Shown here in pieces: positions 38,101 to 50,100 of a stretch of 64,000 nt of DNA (position 1 is the first letter of the stretch; each line of letters begins with the position of its first letter). Origin of the DNA: Micropterix aruncella (Eukaryota; Arthropoda; Insecta; Lepidoptera; Micropterigidae); contig OX155980.1 of assembly GCA_944548615.1 (NCBI GenBank), positions 38,382,313 through 38,446,312 of the forward strand, read 5' to 3'. A program made the position numbers and the translations under genes. The notes beneath the pieces are model-generated. The model had not been told where the DNA came from, searched no databases, and worked only from the letters and a program-made list of their open reading frames with translations.

Positions 38101-41100
38101 ATCCAAGAAGATACAGAAATAGAAACGAAGAAGAAAATCACGTTGGCTCCATGGAGAAAACCAAGAGAAGAAAGAGAAAGTGCCCAGCCGATTGAAATAT
38201 CGACGCAAGAAGAATATAAAATTACCAAAGTAATTCGAGCGGATAAGACGATAGTGGGAAATCAGATTGAAGAAACGTTGAAAGAGGATTCTGAGCAGAG
38301 AACGCAAACTGAAGTAAATCGAAAAGACGTCCCATGGCGAAAGAAGAGCAAAATTGAAGAACAAATCACGATTGAGGATCAAACTGACAACGCCTTTAGA
38401 GAAACGTTCTTAGAAACCGACGACAAAGCTATCATGGATATAAATAAATCTATCTCTGATAGTACAGCACCATGGCGCAAAAAATCTATAGACAGAATTG
38501 ATACTAAAACCACATCACTAATCGAGCAAAAACAAGATATGTCAGTTAAACCATGGACAGAGGAAAAAATACAACTGAAACCAAGCAAAATCACAAAACA
38601 AGAAATCAAAACGATTGAAATGGAAAACGTTAGTTTAAAACCGATTAAAACTGAAGATATATCTTTGATTGACGAAAGTTTAGAAGATAAAGTAGATATG
38701 GTAACATTCAAAGTAAGAGATGTTTCCCAGGAGCGAACTCGAGATGAAGCAGAAAGTACGTCTGTAGAAAAAGTGCCATGGAGAAAGAAACCCATCCATA
38801 GGAAACCGGAAGAACAAATAGATCAAGCAGTCGAAACACCACAAAGAATACAAGATAAAATTGAACAAGGCATTGAGGAAAAAACATGGCCAACGGGTAA
38901 ACGAAGACCACAAACAGAAACCGTTCCCGAAACCGTCCATTTAAAACCGTTCGAAAGGAAAATCGACGACGAAGAGAAACCTTCCGAAAAGGTTACTCTT
39001 CGATCAATTCCGCGCGGAAGAAAAGCTCATATTTCTGAGGAAGAGAAACCAAAAGAAGAAACTACTAAAAATATTGAGGAACAGGTTAAATTACGTGAAA
39101 CACAAATTGACGATAAAACTAAAAAGAAACCTATTGAAAAAGAACTAATCGAGGAGGTTGCCGAAGAAAAGAAATGGCCATCGGGAAAAATAAAACAACT
39201 GGAGAAATCCTCTTCTGAAACCGTTCAGTTAAAACCGTGTTCAATTAGGCCGATAGAAGAAGAAAAGCCATCGGAAAAAGTAACACTTAGGCCAATTCCG
39301 CGAGGCAGAAAAGAACAAGCTCTAGAGAAAACCCCTGTAGAAGAAATTGAAACGATAGACAAACCTAAAATTACTGAAAAATTAACGGATAAAACGAAGC
39401 TTAAGAGAGTGATAGAAAAGGAAGTCACCGAGGAAATTATAGAGGAGAACAAATGGCCTATTGGTAAAAGGAAACCAAAAACTGAGCCAGCGCCCGAAAC
39501 ACTTCAATTGAAGCCGGTAGAGAGAGAACTTCAGGAAGAAGAGAAACTGTCAGAAGAAGTCAATCTTAGACCAGTTCCAAAGGATGACCTAAAACCTGCT
39601 GAAAAACCTACAACGGATGAGACTAGGCTAAAGAAAGTAGTAGAAAAAGAAATCATCGAGGAAGTTATTGAAGAAAAGAAATGGCCTTCAGGAAAAAGAA
39701 AACCACTGGATGAACCTATTCCTGAAACCGTTCAATTGAAACCATTTTTAAGAAAACCGAAAGAAGAAGAGAATCCTATGGAAAAAATAACTCTTCGACC
39801 AATTCCACGAGGAAGAATAGAACAAGCACCAGATAACGAACAACCTAAAGAGGACGACGCTGAAAAGACTGACGAGCTTAAGATATCCGAAAAATCGACT
39901 AAGGATGAAACAAAGCCGAAGAAAGTCATAGAAAAAGAAGTAATCGAGGAAGTTATAGAGGAGAAGAAATGGCCTACTGGTAAAAGGAAGCCTAAGATTG
40001 AGCCGACCCCCGAAACAGTTAAATTAAAACCGGTAGATATGAAACCTCGAGAAGAAGAGAAAGTACCAGAGGAAATCACTCTAAAACCAATTCCAAAAAG
40101 TGAGCCCATAACTTCTGAAATAACAAACGTGGATAAAACTGGTATAAAGAAAGTGATTGGAAAGGATTTAATTGAAGAGGTTATAGAACAAAAGAAATGG
40201 CCAACTGGCAAAAGGAAACCAAAAACTGAGCCTACACCCGAAACCGTTCAACTGAAGCCAATAGAAAGAAAATCACGAGAAGAAGAAAGGCCATCAGAAG
40301 AAATAATTCTACAGCCAATTTCAAAGAGTGAAATTAAAATTCCCGAAAAACCAATTTCTGATGAAGATAAGCCGAAGAAAGTGGTAGAAAAAGAATTAAC
40401 CGTGGAAGTCATCGAAGAAAAGAAATTGCCCACAGGAAAACGAAAATCACTCGAAGAACCTACTTCTGAAACCGTTCAATTGAAACCGTTCTTAAGAAAA
40501 CCGAAAGAAGAAGAGAAACCAATAGAAAAAATCACTCTTAGACCAATTCCACGAGGAAGAAAAGAACAAGCTCCAGAGGAAGAACAACCGAAAAAGGACG
40601 ACGCTGAGAAGACGGACGAGCTTAAGATATCCGAAAAACCGACTAAGGATGTAACAAGGCTAAAGAAAGTCGTAGAAAAAGAAGTAATTGAGGAAGTTAT
40701 AGAGGAGAAGAAATGGCCTTCTGGTAAAAGGAAGCATAAAATTGAGCCAACACCCGAAATAATTCAATTGAAACCTGTAGAGAAGAAATATCGAGAAGAA
40801 GAAAAAGCACCCGAGGAAATAAGTCTAAAACCAATTCCAAAGAGTGATGGCAAACCATCTGAAATAACAAACGTAATTGAAACTGGTATAAAGAAAGTGT
40901 TAGAAAAAGATGTAATTGAAGAGGTTATCGAACAGAAGAAATGGCCAACTGGCAAAAGAAAACCAAAATCAGAGCCAGAACCCGAAACTGTTCAACTAAA
41001 GCCAGTAGAAAGGAAACCTCGAGAAGAGATAAAACCATCAGAGGAAGTCACGCTACAACCGATTCTGAAGGATGAAAAGATCGAAGAAACACCCGAAGTG

Positions 41101-44100
41101 CCACAGATGCCTCGAAAAGAAATCGAAAAACCAGTAGAGGATACACTGCCTAAAAAACCAGCCGTAGATAAAAAGAAAGTAAAAAAGGTTACAGAAAAGG
41201 AGGACGTGGTCGAGGAGGTAATTGAAGAAAAGAAATGGCCAACTGGTAAAAGGAAACCAAAATCTGAGCCGATTCCCGAAACAATTCAATTGAAACCAGT
41301 AAAAAGGCAACCTCAAGAAGAGGAGAAACCATCAGAGGAAATAACGCTACGACCGATTCCAAAGGATGAAAAGGTCGAAGAAATACCCGAAGTGCCACAG
41401 CTGCCTCGAACAGAAATCGAACAACCAGTAGAAGATACACTGCCTAAAAAACCAGCCACGGATAAAAAGAAAGTAAAGAAGAATATCGAAAAAGAGGAGG
41501 TGGTCGAGGAGGTAATTGAAGAAAAGAAATGGCCAACTGGTAAAAGGAAACCAAAAACTGAGCCAATTCCAGAAACGATTCAATTGAAACCAGTAGAAAT
41601 TAAACCCGAAGAAGAGGAGAAACCATCAGAGGAAGTAACTCTACGACCGATTCCAAAGGATGAAAAGGCCAAAGAAATACCTGAAGTGCCACAGATGCCT
41701 CAATCAGAAATCGAAAAACCAGTAGAAGATACACTGCTTAAAACACCAGCCACGGATAAAAAGAAAGTAAAGAAGGTTACCGAAAAAGAAGAGGTGGTTG
41801 AGGAGGTAATTGAAGAAAAGAAATGGCCAATTGGTAAAAGGAAACCAAAAACTGAGCCGATTCCCGAAACAATTCAATTGAAACCAGTAGAAAGGAAACA
41901 GCCAGAAGAGGAGAAACCATCAGAGGAAGTAATACTACGGCCAATTCCAAAGCATAAAAAGGTCGAAGAAATACTCGAATCGCCACAGCTTTCAGGGGAA
42001 GAAGTTGAAAAACCAGTAGAAGAAGACACATTGCATAAAAAAACAGCAACTGATAAAAAGAAAATAAAGAAAGTTACAGAAAAACTCATAATGAAGGATG
42101 AGCTTGAAGAAATTCAAATAGATAAACTAAAACCTGAAGAAGAAAAACCTTTAGAGAAAGATACTCTTCGCCAAATAAACATAAGGAAGGAAAAAACAAT
42201 AAACGCTACTAAGGAAGTAATTGTACGAACGCAAAATAATAACGAAGAGGCCAAATCGACCGACATAGCAGAAAACGTGCCATGTAAGTATATTTTATAA
42301 GCAATAATAAACTATTTTTAAATTGCGGATAAATATACCTTTTTAGATATACATATGAATTAAATAGATAGAGCCAATGATTAGTTTTCATAATTAGCAG
42401 CTAAAGCACGTCTAGTATGCGGCATTTGAGTTGTAAAGCTGCAGCAGTAGGACTTCAGACCTCGGAAATGGCTGATCAATTTATATTCAGTTTTTATTGT
42501 TTTTTTTTCATTGCACCGCTTCTTTTTGTGTAGTGGATTTTGAGTGATTACTTTGTATGTATAACTAAATAATTTAGAACCAACCAATTCTATGTTGAGT
42601 GAATGTTTTTTTTCAGTTGGAGCTACGTTTGTTAGTGTATTTGTCGTTTTGTCTTATTTTTTCTACTTGTTCACATTTCTAATCTCCGCATTAACGTTTA
42701 TATTCTTTAAATGAAAAATACATTTAATCAATTATTACTAATTAAAACAAACATAAAATACTCATGTTGGTTTAAAATTCGTTTAAATCACGGAGATGTA
42801 AACTCAATCCAATTAGCTGCTATTTAAAGGATTAAATTTGCAAATATTACGCTTATCAATTTGCAGTTACTGTTACGCCTCGGATAACGTTACCGTTAAA
42901 GTCAATGATTTTACATGCTGGCTCGCAGGCGCTGCTCAAAGTTGAATTTATAGCCCACCCTACTGCGGAAATAAAATGGTATCATAACGGCAAACAGATA
43001 GAAAATGATAAATTTAAAAGTGAAATAATTGACAACTCGGCAATTCTTGAAATTGAAAACGTCTCACAAAAGTTGACCGGAAAATATGAAGTAGCGATAT
43101 GCGAAAACGAGAGAATAGTCAAAACATCGTGTCAGATAAAATTAACGAAAACTTCGGAAAGCCCAATTCAGCCTCCGTACTTCGTAAAGTACCTCCTACC
43201 CCAATCAGCATTATCTGGGGAGACATGTATTTTTGAAGCATGGGTAGACTCAATCCCCCAAGCGTCGTTCCAATGGTTCTTAAACTATTTGCCGGTGTCG
43301 GAGAGTTCTGACGAATACGCCATAATGCACTCGACAAATAAATCCATTTTAATGATAAAGAAAACGAATGAAAATAATATCGGATGCTACACGTGCAAGG
43401 CGGAAAATGTAGGCGGATCAGTGACTACGTCGGCTTCGGTGACGATCTCGGAAACGATCGATCCGATTCCGGCGAAATTTGTGCAAAAAAGTGTCCCCGT
43501 CACTGTGATGGACGGGCAAAAGATTTCGCTGAGTTGCACCATGATAGGCAATCCTATCCCGAGGGTGCGGTGGTTCCATGGCGACCAACAACTCCAGCAA
43601 GGAAATGACATACTATTCTCGCAAAACGACCGAGGCTACTGCGAAATGCTCGTAAACGAGGCGTTTCCAGAATTATCTGGAAGTTATAAATGCTATATCG
43701 AAAACGCGTACGGAAATGACACCTGTGAATGTTCAGTAGAAGTTGAAGGTATTTATTTAAAAAATTAATGCATGATTATTGTAACACTTCAACTTTGCTT
43801 ACAAAAATATGATACACGGTAGCAGCATGGTGACGCGATATCTACATTCATGCGATGAATTGCACGAAAAAAATGATACTGAAATAAAAACGTTAAACAT
43901 GGGATTTGCTAACGTTTAATTATTACCGATCTAACGCGGCCGGAAAACTCAGAGATGATGCAGCCAGCATGATAAATACTTATAGCATTTCGTTACGAGC
44001 TAACAGCTTCAAAATAGTATTACTTTTAGTATTGTTATAGACGTTTTGCGTAGTTGCCTTGCTCCAATAAATATCAGCAACACTCAAATGAGGAATCATG

Positions 44101-47100
44101 ATGAATAATTTTATTAAAAAATATATACTTTTGCAGCATATGAATATATACCAAGCGGATCTGAAGAAGATGTGTTAAGCGAGGTAATTATCGCACTCCT
44201 AACGTCATTAAAACATTTTTTTTGCTCATTTTTGATATTAATATTTGAATGTTACGACAGGACACACTCATAGAAGATGATGATTACGCGCCAAAACTCA
44301 TTAAAGCACTCCCTGTCACGATCACAACCGAGGAAGGCCAACTGACAAAGTATAATAATATTATTAATTATTTTTTACGCCTATCATAATATTTGAATCA
44401 CCGTATACAGCAAGCTAAACTTCTTATAACAACTTGCAGAGTTGAGGTGAAATATAGAGGAAAACCGAACCCCGTAGGTAAATGGTATAAGAACGGGGTG
44501 GAAATTAAGCAATCGGAAGAATTTCAAATCGAAGAATTGGAGGAAGGTGTATCAACGTTGATCCTAAAAGAGGTATATCCTGATGATTCGGGTGAACTGA
44601 AATTCGAGGCGCATAATCCCCTCGGCGTTATATCGACGATAGCCGCCCTCAGCGTGGAAGGTAAATAATGAAACGGGCACAAAAGACCTATAGTAAAACT
44701 ATGCTTGTTGATTTCAGATGGAAGCTGCATTCATCGATTCTCGCTTCAGAGCATTTTTCTTGAATTTCGTTATCCTTAATCTTGTCCTCACCTCTATCTT
44801 TAATCTTAAACACTTGACAAAACACATTAAGATTACCTACACACCTATTCGTTATTTGAATGTACTTATTAATCTACGGTTTCAGGAATACTAGGCACGA
44901 AGGAATACAGAAAGCCAGAATGGGTAACGCATATGGAGGAACTTCAAGCAGCCTTGAAAGGTATATTTTTTATAGAAAGCTACGCATGGTGGTTGTTAGG
45001 TTACGATTCCTTACGTCATTTTATCTGATCGCCGAAATTTGTATCTCTGCTTTTTATACAATTTTCAACGTTTTTCTTTCGGGATTTATTTTTCTTTCTA
45101 TTTTATTTTTCTCGGCCGAGGATAAAATTTAACAGATGTTGTTAAAAAATTACAGCGACACAATCAGTACCAACGTTTGTTAAGGAAATATTAGGAGTTC
45201 GAGCTAAAGAGGACGAAACTGTGATGTTCGAGGCTCAATTTTCCGGAAACCCACTGCCTGGTAAGCTCGCAGATATAAATGAGGCTCACAGCATTTAGAA
45301 ACCCGCTCAACATGTAAATCAATTTTTTTCAGATATTTTGTGGTATCACAACGATAAAATTATAAGAAGCGACGAATTTGTAAAAGTACGAATAGACGAA
45401 AACATAACGAGTGTTAGTATTCAAAATGCAAAAAAGAATCACGAGGGAACGTATCTCTGTAAGGCAATAAGCGATATTGGCATGGCAATCACGAAAGCTA
45501 AACTCCAAGTATCTGTCGCCGGCGAACCAGTAGTCGTGAAAAAAGCTAAAGAGCAGAAATTAACCACTAAAACAGAAAAAGTGACGAAAAAGAAAGTGGA
45601 TAGCGTTGAAGGGGAATCTGTCACTCCATCGCAAGAGAGTGTTTCTGTAAAGCCGGTGGCGACCGTTCAGGAGGTCGATATAACAGAAACTACGACGCAG
45701 ATTGATAAATTGAAAACCTCCAAAACGGCATCCAAGAGAGTTTCTATCGCAGATAGCGTGAGTACGGTCGACACTCCGTCTTACAAAAAAATAGACAAAA
45801 CTGAACCAGCACCCCGCAAGGAGAGTGTGAAAGCTACGTTACCCGCACACGAACATATAGTTACATCGAGCGTAGATGATAATGAAGAAGCTATTGAATT
45901 CGAAGAAGATATGATACGTAAGGTGTTTGGTCAAGTTAAAGTTACAGAAATTCGGGAAAAAATGGCCGCCGAGGTTAAAGAACTTATGCATGTATTGAAC
46001 GCTCGAGATTTCGGCCCCGGTGAAGCGCCGCTGGGCGAATTGGCCAAAATTGGTTTTCTCGTAAGAAACGGTGTCAACGTAGAGGAAATTATAAGCCTCT
46101 ATTATTCTGAGCAGTTTCCGTCTTTGCGCACGCCTCAGGCTCAATCGGCGCTGGTGCAGCTAGTCGAGAGGCAGGGTCACGGAGCGCTCATTACCGAAGT
46201 CTTAACGGAGGAGACTACTCTGGATGAGAAAACGCTGGCTTCTACCATCGGCTTCAGAGCATTCATGAGAATGGTCGAACTGAAACATGCGGCTGTTGAC
46301 GAAGTTATTTCACTGTTTTATCCAGAAGACTTTCAGGGTCGCTCGTGGGAGAAGAGAGAAGCCATGGAAGTAAGTCAATCGACAATTATAATATATTTTC
46401 AAAAATAGTACTTTCAGCAAATAGTTCCAAACACCAGTAGCCTCGCTCGCTGGAGCTATTTAAAGAATAGTTTATGTTCCCTCTATAGAGGGATAACCAT
46501 AGTATTAACCCATGCATAGCTTGACATATTTTAGCTGGCTGCAAGTCTGCCTTTGCACGATCACGCAAACGCTATCACCCGGAACGGCTTCACTGTTTAT
46601 TATCACGCGGTGGAAGTTAGCGCTCCTAGTTCGTCACCCAAATCCCTTTTACGTCTATTTAAAGATTGTTAAGCTATTGCATAGCTTTTATCGCGGGCCT
46701 TAGGCCAGCGCGGCGACCGAATGAAGAAATTTCTTAACGAAAATTAATGATTTTAAACTGATAATTACGTCTAAACGAGTACTGCTTACGATTCGAAAAA
46801 AATATATGTTAAACAAGAACATTTTCCTAATATTCTTAGCTTTGAATATTTTAGATTTTGTATATATTACATAGTGTAATTAATTTGTGAAGTTAGGTCT
46901 AACCGAACACAAAAACGACTACTACGCAAATACTATCTGGCGTATTATTATGAAACCTGCCCCATTTTAAAGATGATTTAAAAATCTATCATTTTATCTA
47001 CGATTTTTTTCCAATAATCCGTTTTTTTTTTCTTTATTGAATAAAAAATTCGTGCGCGGCGCTCTATTGGAAGACGTTTAAATTATTCCAAATCATTTGC

Positions 47101-50100
47101 TACCGCAGCCGCAAATGATTCGGAATAATTTCAACGTTTTCCGATAGAGCGCAGTTATCTGATATCAGAAAAAATAAAATAAATAAAATAAATAAATAAT
47201 TATAATTGCATAAGTTGTTAAAAATGCTATGCAATAGCTTTACCGCGGCAGTCCCCGAGTGCCACACGTATTTTTTTTTTATTTATTTTTATATTCAGAC
47301 TATTTTATTTGGCTAATATTAACAAAATTTGTCAGCATTACCCAAAAATGGAGATGCTTGCAGCGCAGCTATGGCACAATAGCGGACTGTTGATTTTCTC
47401 TTTTTACACTGCCGAACAAAAAAGAAGTGTAACGTGTTCAGGGTTCATCTATGTATGTTTTTCATTTCTTTATTCCACCAAAACTTCTAAACACTCGAAC
47501 CTTTTTAGAAGTATGTAGTATTTTTAGAATCATTGTGTAATCCCGAGTGTCATATCACCTTAACTGTCCAAATATTAAGTAAATAATGGTCTAAATGTCC
47601 AAATGTCAATAAATTGACATAAATATATCGTGTTTAGTGTCAATTGAAAGGTCTCATTGAGTACATTCCGAAAATATAGATGTATCTATATGGATAAATA
47701 CATAAACCATAACTATTTCCTAAAACAACTATAATAACAATTATTATAAATACAGTAGTAAAATTTATCGTATTTTTTATTCCTTTTAATATATTTAGTT
47801 GTTTAACTCATAATATTAGTGGAACCACTTTTCGTGTAACCCTTTTTGCTGTCTAAATGCAAAATCTTCTAGTTCGGCCTGTATAATCCAACGGTTAACA
47901 CTCAGATCACCCACAGCGAGAACCGTGCTTTAAATGTAGATACTGAATATACATATATTGTGGTTAATATCCAATACTCATATTTTTTTAAATCATTGAT
48001 CAAATTTATAAAGACCAAAGGATCATAAACTAATATAAAACAATATACTAACTAATAGCAATAAATAGTCACCGGATGAGATTTCTAAAAAATCGATATT
48101 ATATATAAAATACAAGCGGAGCTGCCATGGAATTCACCGACCGGAGTCGGGCCCATTATAATACTATTTTTTTACACTTCTGGGGGGTTGAGCAGTGGAG
48201 CATGTAAAAAGTAAAATTAAATCTAAACAATAAACAGTAAATAATCAAAATTATAAAAACAATAGTTAAAAAATAATATTTGCTAGGCATTTAAATATAT
48301 TTAAAAATAGAAATAAACCCTAAAAATCTCCATAATTAAAAAAAAAAATCTAAAATTATAAAAAAATATATTGAAGTATGTCGCAATCTTAAATAATTTA
48401 CTACTGCCGATATAGCTGCCAGTAGCAAAATTTATTTTTGAAACATGAATTCAAGATAGTTACCTGTGAAGAGGAGACAAGCCATTCTTGATCTCGCCGT
48501 GAAAATAAACAAGTCCTTCCTAAAAATTTCTAAAGCCGCGATTTCCACCTCTCAAATCGTATGGCTTCAAAGGCGAGTGAATGGTGAAATAGATAAAATT
48601 TACTAATTTCAGTGAAAGTTTAAGGTGAGCTTATTTTGCGAGCCACCGCTGTGCTCTGGTGAAGCATAGTTAGGGGGCAAAAAAATAGATTTCAAAAATG
48701 ATTTGATTTCGATTTAAAAGACTAAAAATATACATTTTCTAAGCAAAATACTGTTTCTTTAATAAAAGACTATAAAAGATGTTGGTTTCTTATATATTAA
48801 AAAATATATTTTTCAATAGGATGGCTGAAAACTTGCAACATATTTACAATAAATAACATTTTCTCTAAGCAAAATGTGTTATGATAATATGATTCTTTTT
48901 CGTTAATATACAAAATATAGTATGCCATAATTAACAAGAAAAAAATAGCTTCAAAGCTCTTTTAGGTCTGAGTTTATAACTATTTGAACTATGCAAGTAA
49001 AGATTCTTAAATGCGCTAATCAACAGCGCTAATTTCTAGGTACTGATTTCAAAACGCCGCTTATGATGCATGTAAGCATCTTAGGCTCAAAAGTTCTTGC
49101 ATCTACATGCATAGGGTCAAAAGTTCTTGAGCACCTCCCATCGGAGAGGAGCTCTAATACACCTGTATGGCGAATTTTGACTAGCGCCAACAAAGACTGA
49201 TAGGATCCACGCATGTTTAAAACATCCATCATTAAAGAAAAACATGGTAGTACATCTGGGGGATGTAAGTGCTCAGATTTTCTCAATCAAACTTATTAAG
49301 ATTGGAGAAGCCTGATTAGCAGTAGTTTTCTTTCGAGTAAAGTAAAACTGCCATCCGATTTTTGCCATCTGGTGTCGACCATCGCAGAACTACTAGATAA
49401 GTCTATCCAGCTATTTTCCAAAAATATCACAATTTGAACTGATTGCGAGAGAGTCATTCTTGCTACTAAAAATGAAGTAGTCCACGAAATAAACAATTAA
49501 ATATTTGCCGTGTTACCAGGCCTAGATACCAGTCTATCGATATCGTTGTAAATGCCGATGGGGATAAATAAATACCCGGGTAACGCCGGGTAATTACAAG
49601 TAAGCTAGTTACATATAACGTAATTAATGACGACACTTTATATTGCAGAGCGTGGAGCAGCAATATGTCAAACACAGTGCGGTTTCACATGATGCAAACA
49701 TTGTTCATGGTAAGTTCCACAATTATTCGAATATTTAAAAAATATTTTTAATGGTCAAAATGCAATCCATAAACTTTTATTTATAAAATTAATATTCATA
49801 TGAAATCAGTTCTTGGCTACTTGCCGGGTAATTCTTGGGGTGATACAGCAGATTTTTTTCTCTAACTTGAGAAGTATGGATAATGATATCTTGGCTGTGT
49901 CGACTATAGCCATTTCGAACTTTTATTCTTTTGGGCTTCTAACTTAAACTATTCTTTTGTAGTTAACGTACGACTTTCTCAGCTCTGGTAACATTTATCC
50001 ATTTTTAAACGCGTTATCAGGTTTACTTTTTCTTGAAATTTGACAATCATAATTAACTGATGAAACGCATTTTTCTTTCCAGATGAGTCAAAACGCAAAA

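Noticed and set aside
44710..44820. Acceptor-like gatttcag at about 44,718 that could start an alternative exon
   Set aside because: In the required phase the frame hits a stop after about 20 codons. The acceptor at 44,885 continues the gene in frame.
49029..49496. Two neighbouring minus-strand open frames in the 3.3 kb intron
   Set aside because: They could be pieces of one old coding repeat, but no motif is recognisable, so no feature is claimed.
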